The notes under the pieces: generated by a model
What the model saw: only the letters and a program-made list of their open reading frames with translations
The model's database searches: none
Told to the model about the DNA's origin: nothing
NCBI GenBank assembly: GCA_963721065.1
Contig: CAVRHO010000008.1
Span: 434,001 to 498,000 of the forward strand
Direction of reading: 5' to 3'
Length of the DNA stretch: 64,000 nt
From: CAWBLP01 sp963721065
Lineage (GTDB): Bacteria > Pseudomonadota > Alphaproteobacteria > Acetobacterales > Acetobacteraceae
Made by a program: the position numbers and the translations under genes
In this document: positions 35,206 to 43,737 of the stretch, piece by piece
How positions within the stretch are numbered: position 1 is the stretch's first letter
How the letters are laid out: each line of letters opens with the position of its first letter

Positions 35206-36462
35206 ATGACCGAACTCACCGAAGCCTCCGTCCGCGCCGAAGTGCGCGCCTGGCTGGAAGCCAATTTCGATCCCAACCTCGGCCTGGTGGAGTGGCGCAA
35301 CAAGCTGATCGATTCCGGCTGGGGCGTGCCGACCTGGCCGAAGCAGTGGTACGGCCGTGAACTGCCCGCCCGGCTGGAATCGGTGGTCGAGGAGGAGATG
35401 CAGCGCATCGGCGCCCCCGGCGTCGCCAAGACCGGCATCCGCCGCCTGGCCGCCGCCACCCTGCTGGAGCACGGCACGGACGCGCAGAAGGAGAAATACC
35501 TGCGCCGCAGCCTGACCGGCGAGGACACGTGGTGCCAGTTGTTCAGCGAACCCGGCAGCGGATCGGACCTGGCCGGCGCCACCACGCGCGCCGAGTTCAA
35601 GGGCAACCGCTGGGTGATCAACGGCCAGAAGGTGTGGACCACCAGCGCGCATCACGCCGAATACGGCCTGCTGCTGGCACGCACCGACGTCAACGTGCCG
35701 AAGCACCAGGGGCTGACCTATTTCGTCCTCGACCTGCGCCAGCCCGGCGTGCAGGTGCATCCGCTGCGGCAGATGAACGGGCACGCCAGCTTCAACCAGG
35801 TGTTCTTCACCGATGCCGAAGTGCCGCCGGAGAACCTGGTCTCCGAAATCGGCCGCGGCTGGGCGGTGGCCACCACGACGCTGATGCATGAGCGCCGTGG
35901 CGCCGACGGCATCAGCCGCTGGGGCCAGGCCTCGGACCGCAAGGGCCGCGTCTATGACGAGGAGCGGGCGGAAATCGCCACCGTCATGGAGCCCTACAAG
36001 TGGTATCCGCAGCGCGCCGGCCGGGTGGACCTGATCGTCGAGCGCGCCAAGGCCACCGGCCGCAACACCGATCCCGAGGTGCGGCAGGAAATCGCCAAGC
36101 TGCTGACCCTGTCCAAGACGGCGGAGTGGACCGCGCGCCGGGCCCGCGCCGCGCAGATGCAGGGCAAGCCGCAGGGGCCGGAGGGCTCCCTCGGCAAGCT
36201 GGTGGGCAGCCACGTGGCACGCGCGGCGGCGCGGGTGCACACGCTGATCAGCGGGGCGGACGCGATGCTGTCGGGTGAGGACGGGCCGATGAACGGGCTG
36301 ATCGCCGAGATCCTGGTCAGCGTGCCGGCCGGCTCCATCGCCGGCGGGACGGACGAGATCCAGCGGAACATCATCTCCGAACGCGTGCTGGGCATGCCGA
36401 AGGAGCCGCGCACGGATAACGACCGGCCGTTCCGGGACGTGCCGAAGAACATCGTGGCCTGA
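35206..36462 (+). CDS. Acyl-CoA dehydrogenase family protein, second of a pair
   Basis: 418 residues. Features: WGVPTWPKQWYGRELP, CQLFSEPGSGSDLAGATTRA for FAD contact, NGQKVWTTSAHHAEYGLLLA, and the C-terminal GGTDEIQRNIISERVLG typical of the family. The start follows GGAG. Together with the preceding gene it likely introduces a 2,3-double bond into an acyl-CoA. Because it is downstream of, not fused to, the first gene, a heteromeric complex is plausible. Confidence 0.93.
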   Translation: MTELTEASVRAEVRAWLEANFDPNLGLVEWRNKLIDSGWGVPTWPKQWYGRELPARLESVVEEEMQRIGAPGVAKTGIRRLAAATLLEHGTDAQKEKYLRRSLTGEDTWCQLFSEPGSGSDLAGATTRAEFKGNRWVINGQKVWTTSAHHAEYGLLLARTDVNVPKHQGLTYFVLDLRQPGVQVHPLRQMNGHASFNQVFFTDAEVPPENLVSEIGRGWAVATTTLMHERRGADGISRWGQASDRKGRVYDEERAEIATVMEPYKWYPQRAGRVDLIVERAKATGRNTDPEVRQEIAKLLTLSKTAEWTARRARAAQMQGKPQGPEGSLGKLVGSHVARAAARVHTLISGADAMLSGEDGPMNGLIAEILVSVPAGSIAGGTDEIQRNIISERVLGMPKEPRTDNDRPFRDVPKNIVA

Positions 36463-36468
36463 CGGGGG

Positions 36469-36529
36469 CACGACGGCGCTGTTCGGGGTGACCGGTCCTC
36501 ATGACCGGGCCCCGAACGGTGCCGCCGTG
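36469..36529 (+). terminator. Long imperfect hairpin after the acyl-CoA dehydrogenase operon
   Basis: Twenty-base arms (36469-36488 and 36510-36529) match at 16 positions, beginning CACGACGGCG and ending in CCCCGAAC, around an inner ACCGGT/ACCGG stem. It begins 6 bases after the stop. No T-tract follows, apart from GTTCGTC. Confidence 0.6.
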
Positions 36530-36695
36530 TTCGTCAGAAGCCGGCTACGTGACACCAGCCGGCGTTGAGACTGTCGCACTTTGAGAGTGTCGGATGTTCG
36601 GCACCATACGAGTGCCCGTCTCCATGTGGCCGTCATGGACGACAGGCGATTGCCCCATACGCGTGGAATAGTGCGGACAAACGCCGCTCCCCCGC

Positions 36696-36801
36696 GTCAT
36701 GGCCGGACTTGATCCGGCCATCTACCCCCGACAAGGCGTGTACCGGTGCAACCCGACCCGATCGTTCCGGTGTCGATGGCCGGGTCAGGCCCGGCCATGA
36801 C
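36696..36801. repeat. Palindromic repeat A, copy 5
   Basis: 106 bases, GTCATGGCCGGA to GGCCATGAC. It is the closest uninterrupted relative of copy 1 (CCCCCGACAAGGCGTGT, then CCCGATCGTTCCGGTGTCG) and so serves as the empty-site reference for element B. It lies in the 539-base gap before the 3' end of polA; no gene is seen there. Confidence 0.87.
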
Positions 36802-37001
36802 AAGGGGGACTGGTGGGTCGGCGTGACGACTTCAACGCCTGTAGAGGGTTCATCCACCACCACGTAGTTCGCTGAGCCAGCGGTCAGCCGCGGCAACCGT
36901 TCTACGGGATCGGATTACCGCCTCCCTCGCACGCCATGACCGCGTGAGAACAATCCACAAGAGATATCCCGCCCGTTGATCCCGCCGAAGCAACGAGCCG
37001 G

Positions 37002-39759
37002 TCAGTGCGCTTCCGCCCAGGTGCGCCCCGTCCCCGTCTCCACCACCAGCGGCACCGCCAGTGTCGCCGCGCTTTCCATCACCTCACGTGCCAGCGCGGC
37101 CAGACGGTCCGCCTCCTCCTCCGGCGCCTCGAACAGCAGTTCGTCGTGCACCTGCAGCAGCAACCGGGACCGCAGCCCCGCCGTCTTCATCGCGGCCGGC
37201 AGGCGGATCATCGCCCGCTTGATGATGTCCGCCGCACCGCCCTGCAGCGGCGCGTTGATCGCCTGGCGTTCGGCATAGGCCCGCCGTGCGGCGTTCTTGT
37301 CGGCGATGCCCGGCACCCAGCAGCGGCGGCCGAACGGCGTCACCACGAAGCCGTTGATGCGGGCGTCCTCTTTCGTGCGCTCCATGTAGGTGCGAATGCC
37401 GGGATAGCGCTCGAAATAGCGGTCGATGTAGCCCCGCGCCTCCCCCGGCGTGATCCCCAGTTGGCGGGCCAGGCCGAAGCCGCTGATGCCGTAGATGATG
37501 CCGAAGTTGATCGCCTTGGCGCGCCGCCGGGTCATCGGGTCCATGCCCTCCATCGGCAGGCCGAACACCTCGGACGCGGTGCGGGCGTGGATGTCCTCGC
37601 CGCGGGCGAAGCTTTCCCGCAGCGCCGGCAGGTCGGCGACATGCGCCAGCAGGCGCAGCTCGATCTGCGAGTAGTCGCAACTGACCAGCAGGTGCCCGGC
37701 TTCGGCGATGAAGGCGTGGCGGATGCGGCTGCCTTCCTCGGTGCGGATCGGAATGTTCTGCAGGTTGGGGTCGTTGGACGACAGCCGCCCGGTGGAGGCG
37801 ATCGCCTGCGCGAAGCTGGTGTGCACCCGGCCGGTGTCGGGATTGATCTCCTGCACCAGCGCGTCGGCATAGGTGGATTTCAGCTTCTGCAACTGCCGCC
37901 AGTCCAGGATGCGCGCGGGCAGTTCCTCGCCCTGGTCCGCCAGCGTCTGCAGCACGGACGAATCGGTGCCCCAGGCGCCGGTTTTCATCCGCTTGCCGCC
38001 GGTCAGCTTCATCTCGTCGAACAGCACCTCGCCCAGTTGCTTCGGGCTGCCGACATTGAATGCGCGGCCGGCCAGGCGATGGCAGTCCTGCTCGATCACC
38101 CCCATGCGCGATTCGAAATCGACCGACATGCGGCGCAGGTCGTCGGCATCCACCTTGATGCCGGTGCGCTCCATATCCATCAGCACGCCAGTCAGGCGGC
38201 GTTCGATCTGCTCGTACACCGCCAGCGCGTGATTGAACCGCAGCCGCGGCCGCAGCGCCTGCCACAGCCGCAGCGCCACGTCGGCATCCTCGGCCGCATA
38301 GGCGGTGGCGCGGTCGATCGGCACCTGGGCGAAGGGCAGCCGGTTGCGGCCGGTGCCGGTAACCTCGTCATAGGTGATCGGGGTATGGCCCAGGTGCAGG
38401 CGCGACAGTTCGTCCAGCCCGTGCGGATGCAGGCCGGCCTCCTGCGCGTAGGAGATCAGCATGGTGTCGTCATACGGCGCCGGCTGGGCGAACCCGGCAC
38501 GCGTCAGCACCAGCATGTCGAACTTGGCGTGGTGGAAGATTTTCAGCACGCAGGGATCGGTCAGCACCGGATCCAGCGCCGCGATCGCCGCCTCGCGCGG
38601 CAACTGCACCCGCAGTTCCTCATGCCGCAGCGGCACATACGCGGCGCGCCCGGCAGCAGTGGCCAGCGAAAACCCCACCAGATCCGGCGCGCATCGGGTC
38701 CAGCCCGTCGGTCTCCACGTCCAGCGCCAGGAAGCCGCAGGCCTGCGTTTCGGCCAGCAGGTCGCGCAGCGCCTCCTCGGTGGTGATGGTCTCGTACGGC
38801 CCGAACGGTTCCGCCGACGGTTCCACCGCCGGGCGTTCGGCGTCCGGCGTGGGCAGTGCGACCTGGGTCGGGCGGGCGGTGCTCTCCACGCCGCGGGCCG
38901 CGGCCGGCGCTTCCTCCAGCCCCAGCCGCGTGGCGATGCTGCGGAAGCCCTGCAGGCGCAGCCAGGCGGCCAGGCGCGGCTTGTCGGGCTCGCAGGCGAC
39001 CAGCCGGTCGATCGGCAGCGGCATCGGCGCATCCGCCCGCAGCCGCACCAGCTCGTGGGAGATGCGGGCGCGGTCGGCGCATTCGATCAGCGTGTCGCGC
39101 TGCTTGGACCGTTTCATCGACGGCGCGGCGGCCAGGACCGATTCCACGTCGCCATACTCGTTGATCAGCAGCGCCGCCCGCTTCGGCCCGATGCCCGGCA
39201 CGCCCGGCACGTTGTCCACCGGATCGCCGATCAGCGCCTGTACCTCGACCATCTTGTCGGGGGTGACGCCGAACTTCTCCATCACCTCGGCCGGGCCGAT
39301 CGGCTTCTGCTTGATCGGGTCCAGCATCTCCACGCCGGGCCGGATCAACTGCATCAGGTCCTTGTCGGACGACACGATGGTCACCTGGCCGCCCGCCTGC
39401 TCCGCGGCGACGGCGTAGGCGGCGATCAGGTCGTCCGCCTCCCAGTCCTCCTGCTCGATGGCGGGGACGCAGAACGCTTCAGTCGCCTCGCGGATCAGGC
39501 TGAACTGCGGGACCAGCTCCTCGGGCGGCGGCGGGCGGTGTGCCTTGTAGTTCTCATACAGCCGGTTGCGGAACGTGATGTGCCCGGCGTCGAAGATCAC
39601 GGCGATATGGGTGCCGACATGCTCGCGCAGCAGCTTGGCCAGCATATTGGTGAAGCCGAACACCGCGTTCACCGGCGTGCCGTCCGGCCGCGTCATCGGC
39701 GGCAGCGCATGGAAGGCACGGAAGATGAACCCCGATCCGTCGATCAGGATCAGGTGCAA
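37002..39759 (-). pseudogene. polA: DNA polymerase I, reading frame broken by one extra base
   Basis: All three Pol I domains are present. The 5'-nuclease occupies about residues 1-290 (IDGSGFIFRAFHALPPM, DWEADDLIAAYA, GIGPKRAA). The 3'-5' exonuclease has DVETDGLD, IFHHAKFDM and YAAEDADVALRLW. The polymerase has SCDYSQIELRLLAH, RAKAINFGIIYGIS and LLQVHDELLFE. At about 38680-38690 (plus strand GATCCGGCGCGC) one extra G shifts the frame inside the exonuclease, between DPMRA and DLVGFSLA. Without it the product would be about 918 residues (E. coli 928). The start is a TTG; the frame is open further upstream, so an alternative start is possible. polA is usually essential or nearly so, so a sequencing error is a strong alternative. 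Confidence 0.88.
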
Positions 39760-40007
39760 CGGCCGCTCGGCGGTCGGAGGGGCTTCGACGTCCGGCAGGG
39801 TCTCGGTGTCCGCGGGCAGGGCTGGCTCCTGTGCTTGGCGGCGGTCTCGGGCCTTTCAGTGTCCCGGGAGACGCTCCCGGAGCCGGAGACACCGCCGATG
39901 ATAGCGATGGCGGCCCCGCTTTGAAATGCTCGCCCGGCGGCGGGCGGCATCGGCGCTGCCATCAGGGCAGGTCAGTGCTAGAATGAGGGTTGAGGAAGGC
40001 AGCAGTC

Positions 40008-40299
40008 ATGAAATCCGGAACGTGGCCCGAACCGACCCGGCAGGAAATCCTGCGAACTCGCCCGCGCGCATGGTGCCCGCCACGTGCGGGTTTTCGGTTC
40101 CGTCGCGCGGGGAGAAGCGGACGCGCAGAGCGACCTGGACTTCCTGGTCGAACTCGAACCCGGCCGATCGCTGCTGGATCTTGGGGGGCTGCAGTTCGAG
40201 CTGGAGGTTCTGCTCCGACGTCCCGTGGACGTTGTAACCGAACGCGGCCTCAAAGCGCGAATTCGTGAGCGGGTACTGCGAGAGGCTATCCCGGTGTGA
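40008..40299 (+). pseudogene. MNT-domain nucleotidyltransferase antitoxin (MntA-like), apparently frameshifted
   Basis: The ATG at 40008 follows AGGAAGG and starts KSGTWPEPTRQEILR. The rest of the family pattern (ELARAHGARHVRVFGSVARG, then SDLDFLVEL and DVVTERGLKARIRERVL) lies in another frame up to the stop at 40297-40299. The break is at about 40050-40056 in CTGCGAACTCGC; adding CG (CTGCGCGAACTC) restores ILRELARAHG. The catalytic GS...SDLD motif is intact. Known members AMPylate or polyadenylylate the partner HEPN toxin. An internal GTG at 40084 would yield a truncated protein. Confidence 0.75.
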
Positions 40300-40640
40300 G
40301 AGACCCAAAGGAACGGCTGCGGGACATGCTCGAAGCAATCGCGGCCATCGAACGGCATCAGGGTGGCACCCGGGCTGCCTTCGAAGCGGATGAACTGCTT
40401 CAGGCCTGGTTTCTCCGACATCTCCAGATCATCGGCGAAGCCGCAAGAGCGCTGCCCAACGACGTGCGCACCAGCGCCTCCGACATTCCGTGGTCGCGGA
40501 TCATCGGCATGCGCAACGTGCTGGTTCACGGATACTTCGATATTGATACCGAAATCGTCTGGCAGGCCGCTATGCGCGACGTGCCGGCACTGAAACCCGC
40601 CATTCTGGCGTTGCTTACCCGCATCGAAACTGAGGACTGA
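40296..40640 (+). CDS. HEPN-domain (HepT/DUF86) toxin
   Basis: 114-residue helical RNase toxin. The catalytic R-x4-H followed by Tyr is seen as RNVLVHGYF, and the family's LRHLQIIGEAARALP and IPWSRIIGMRN precede it. It starts at a GTG overlapping the MNT gene stop (GTGA), the usual arrangement. In characterised systems the MNT protein modifies the Tyr next to the RNase His. The toxin looks intact while the antitoxin frame looks broken. Confidence 0.9.
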   Translation: MRDPKERLRDMLEAIAAIERHQGGTRAAFEADELLQAWFLRHLQIIGEAARALPNDVRTSASDIPWSRIIGMRNVLVHGYFDIDTEIVWQAAMRDVPALKPAILALLTRIETED

Positions 40641-40877
40641 GGCGCCACTGGAGATCCGGGCTGCAGCGTGTCAGGCAAATTCACGATGTCCAGTGTTGCT
40701 GTTGGCGTTTCCTGACACTTCCCCTCGTCGCAGGAACCCCCGACACCATCGGACGTAACCGACACCTCTGCGCCGCGCGAAACCGGCCGGCGCATCCCCG
40801 GCCATCATGCCGGCGATGCGCTCATCCTCCCGCACGCTCGGTTCGTGCAGCCGGCGCAAACCGCCGGCCCGCCGGCG

Positions 40878-41075
40878 TCAGTGACCGCCGCCCTGCCCCG
40901 CGCCCGGGTTCAGCACGTACAGGCGCGAGCAGTACGGGCACATGACGGACTCCCGCTCGATGTGCAGGAACACACGCGGATGGCCAAGCGCGCCGCTGCC
41001 GCCGTCGCAGGCGACGGTGCGGCTGTCCACGTGTAGGATTTCGGTAGGGGTCGGAGCGACCGGAGCCTCGGGCAT
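40878..41075 (-). CDS. CHCC-type zinc-finger protein
   Basis: 65 residues. The zinc site is Cys in VACDGG, His in FLHIERE and the pair CPYC, the zf-CHCC pattern. It is related to the mitochondrial complex I accessory subunit NDUFS6, which suggests a role with NADH dehydrogenase in alphaproteobacteria (family inference). ATG at 41075; a start at 41135 would overlap the divergent hydrolase gene. A 237-base gap to the HEPN gene shows nothing further. Confidence 0.88.
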   Translation of the reverse strand: MPEAPVAPTPTEILHVDSRTVACDGGSGALGHPRVFLHIERESVMCPYCSRLYVLNPGAGQGGGH

Positions 41076-41107
41076 ATGCGGTTCTCTGTGGAACAAGATG
41101 CGGCCGG

Positions 41108-42160
41108 ATGATAGCGATGCGCCCGGTGCTTTCAACCTTTGCTGAGTGCGGCCGCGCCTTGCCCAGACACACGCCTCGCCTGACCGCCCTTCTGTTCGGC
41201 ATGCTGCTGTTGCTGGGCGGGTGCGTCAGCGCTGTCCCGCCCTCGATGATCCGCCATGCCAGGCCTGTGCAGACCGGGGTATTCATCATGCCGGACGGGA
41301 CGGTCCTGCCCTACCGCGCATGGCTGCCGAAGAACCGCCAAAAGCCCCGGGCCGTGGTGCTGGCGCTGCACGGCATGAACGACAGCCGCGACGCGTGGGA
41401 ATACCCCGCGCCCGACATGGCCGCGGCCGGCATTGCCGTGTTCTCGCCGGACCAACGCGGCTTCGGCGCCACGGCAACGCGGGGCGACTGGGCCGGCACG
41501 AAGACGATGGTGAACGACGTGCGGGCGATGACCCGCGTCCTGCGGCACCGCTATCCGCATACGCGGCTGGTGCTGATGGGCGAAAGCATGGGGGCCGCGG
41601 TGCTGATGGTCGCGGCGACACGGCCCGACCCACCGCCGGCGGACGGCTATGTGATCATCTCCCCCGCCGTCTGGAGCCGCTCGGAGATGAACCTCTTCCT
41701 GCGCTCCGGCCTGTGGCTGCTGTCCCACGCGGTCCCGGGGATGGAGGTGACCGGCGCCAATTTCGTCCACGTGGAGGCCAGCGACAATCGCCGCGCGATC
41801 CGCCGCCTGTCCACCGACCCGCTGACCCTGCATGCCACGCGCTGGTCGGCGGTCGCCGGTCTGGTGAACCTGATGGACTCGGCCCAGGCCTCCGCACCGC
41901 ATTTCCACGCGCCGGCGCTGTTCATGTATGGCGGCCACGATCAACTGATCCCGCCCCGCGCCACCGCGACGATCTGGCGCGAGCTGCCGCGAAGCGAGCG
42001 GGAGGCGTTCTACCCGGACGGCTATCACCTGCTGCTGCGTGACCTGGACCGGATCACCCCGATCGAGGACGTCATTGCCTGGATTTTCCGTCCGAACGCG
42101 CCGCTGCCTTCCGGCGCCGACCGCGCGGCGGCAGCCTGGCTGGCGAAGCAGCCGAAGTAA
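41108..42160 (+). CDS. Alpha/beta hydrolase lipoprotein, monoacylglycerol-lipase-like
   Basis: 350 residues. The N-terminus holds a hydrophobic segment ending in a lipobox, LLLLGGC, so the mature protein is probably a lipoprotein. The hydrolase fold shows ALHGMNDSRDAW, the nucleophile GESMG, the acid in YGGHDQLIPP and the His in PDGYHLLL. A second ATG at 41117 is equally possible. The substrate is unknown; the family cleaves acylglycerols or related esters at the cell envelope. Confidence 0.9.
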   Translation: MIAMRPVLSTFAECGRALPRHTPRLTALLFGMLLLLGGCVSAVPPSMIRHARPVQTGVFIMPDGTVLPYRAWLPKNRQKPRAVVLALHGMNDSRDAWEYPAPDMAAAGIAVFSPDQRGFGATATRGDWAGTKTMVNDVRAMTRVLRHRYPHTRLVLMGESMGAAVLMVAATRPDPPPADGYVIISPAVWSRSEMNLFLRSGLWLLSHAVPGMEVTGANFVHVEASDNRRAIRRLSTDPLTLHATRWSAVAGLVNLMDSAQASAPHFHAPALFMYGGHDQLIPPRATATIWRELPRSEREAFYPDGYHLLLRDLDRITPIEDVIAWIFRPNAPLPSGADRAAAAWLAKQPK

Positions 42161-42194
42161 CCGGCCGGCCATCGGCCGCGACGGGCGGCGGGCA

Positions 42195-42223
42195 CCCGGA
42201 CGGGACACGGTCCGGGGCTTTGG
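42195..42223 (+). terminator. Hairpin between convergent hydrolase and ppx genes
   Basis: CCCGGAC pairs with GTCCGGG around an 8-base loop, followed by GCTTTGGCTTT on the plus strand, between a rightward gene end (42160) and a leftward gene end (42228). Confidence 0.55.
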
Positions 42224-42227
42224 CTTT

Positions 42228-43733
42228 CTACGCGGCCCGTTCGAAGGTGGTCTCGGCGACCGCTTCCAGCCCCAGCGCCTGGGCCAGGCGGTCCAGCCGG
42301 CGCACCACGCTTTCGCCGGCGAACACACCACTGTGCTCCTGCAGACGCAGCACCACCTGCCCTCCGCGCAGCATCAGGGCGGTGCCCGCCAGCAGGTCGG
42401 GTGTGCCGGCCGACAGCGTGTAGGCCAGGCGCAGCGCCACCCCCAGCGCTTCCGCCCGGCTGAAGCTGGCTGCGTCCAGCAAGGCCCGTGCGGGCGCCAG
42501 GAACGCGGCGTCCGACCCGGCCTCGTAGCGCACGGCAATCGCCAGTGCGAGGAAGGCCCGGGCATGGTGGTCCAGTCCGATCCCGGGCTGCCGCAGCACC
42601 CGCAGGAAGGTTTGTTCGGCGCGGAATTCCGGGTGGTCGTGGCTGCCGATGTCGGACAGCCAGCAACACGTTTCGCGCATCCGCCGTTCGCCGCGGGTTT
42701 CCTGCGGGAACAACGGATCGGTCCACGCCAGCAGCGCCGGCGGCAGCGCGGGGTCGCGCCCGAGCCGGGCAGCCAGTTCGCGGGCGGCGGCGAGCAGCGG
42801 GTCCTGGCGGCGCACATCCTCGGGCATGCGCTGCATCAGCCATCCCTCGCGCATGCCGCTGGCGCTGAACACCACCCGCTGGGCCCCGGTCGCCCGCAGC
42901 AGCCGGCGCAGTGCCACGGCGGCATAGGGCAGGTCGTCGATCCGGCGGCGCGGCACACCCGGCAGCCGCTCCAGCACGCGTCGGCCGGCCGAGGCGACCA
43001 GGGCCGTCAGGTCGCGGACCTCCTCCCGGCCGATGCTGTAGTGGTGCACCATGTGCAGCGGGTAGCCGGTCTGCAGGATGTGGATGCGGGCCAGCGCGCG
43101 CCATGCGCCGCCCACCAGGTAAAGGTCGGAGCCGACGCTGTCGCCCAGCCAGGGCACCGTCGCCAGGTCGGCCTCGCAGATCGCGCGGGCCCGCACCGGA
43201 TCGTTGCCGGACCGTTCGGCCAGGCGGATCACCCCCAGCGGCAGCGTCTGCGACGGGCCGCGCCGGCCGGCCGCCAGCCGCACCATCTCCAGCGAGCCGC
43301 CGCCGATATCGGCCAGGATACCCTCGGCATCGGGAATGCCGCACAGCACGCCCTCGGCCGAGTATTCCGCTTCCTCCACTCCGCTGATCAGGCGGATCGG
43401 CACGTCCGGCATGCGGGCCTGGAGGCGAGCGATGAAATCCGGCCCGTTGCTCGCATCGCGCACCGCGGCGGTCGCCAGCACTTCGAAGGGGGACGCCCCC
43501 ATCGCCCGCGCCACCAGGTGGTAGCGGTGCATCACGGTGACGGCCTGCTCCATCGCCTCGGGGTTCAGCCGGCCGGTGCTCTGCAGGCCGCGCCCCAGGC
43601 GCAGCACCGCCTTCTCGTTGAAGATGGCGACCGGGTTGCGGCACTTGCCTTCGTAGACCACCAGTCGCACCGAGTTCGAACCAAGGTCCACCACGCCCAG
43701 GCGCGGCAATCCGGGTGGCGGAGCAAACGGCAT
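42228..43733 (-). CDS. ppx: Exopolyphosphatase / pppGpp phosphohydrolase family
   Basis: 501 residues, ASKHA fold. Motifs: VVDLGSNSVRLVVYEG, ATAAVRDASNG, ISGVEEAEYSAEGV and DIGGGSLEM. It degrades polyphosphate from the chain end or hydrolyses pppGpp. It starts 4 bases after the stop of ppk on the same strand, so synthesis and degradation genes are co-transcribed. The C-terminal HD-like helical domain includes CCWLSDIGSHDHPEFRAE. Confidence 0.95.
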   Translation of the reverse strand: MPFAPPPGLPRLGVVDLGSNSVRLVVYEGKCRNPVAIFNEKAVLRLGRGLQSTGRLNPEAMEQAVTVMHRYHLVARAMGASPFEVLATAAVRDASNGPDFIARLQARMPDVPIRLISGVEEAEYSAEGVLCGIPDAEGILADIGGGSLEMVRLAAGRRGPSQTLPLGVIRLAERSGNDPVRARAICEADLATVPWLGDSVGSDLYLVGGAWRALARIHILQTGYPLHMVHHYSIGREEVRDLTALVASAGRRVLERLPGVPRRRIDDLPYAAVALRRLLRATGAQRVVFSASGMREGWLMQRMPEDVRRQDPLLAAARELAARLGRDPALPPALLAWTDPLFPQETRGERRMRETCCWLSDIGSHDHPEFRAEQTFLRVLRQPGIGLDHHARAFLALAIAVRYEAGSDAAFLAPARALLDAASFSRAEALGVALRLAYTLSAGTPDLLAGTALMLRGGQVVLRLQEHSGVFAGESVVRRLDRLAQALGLEAVAETTFERAA

Positions 43734-43737
43734 ACGG

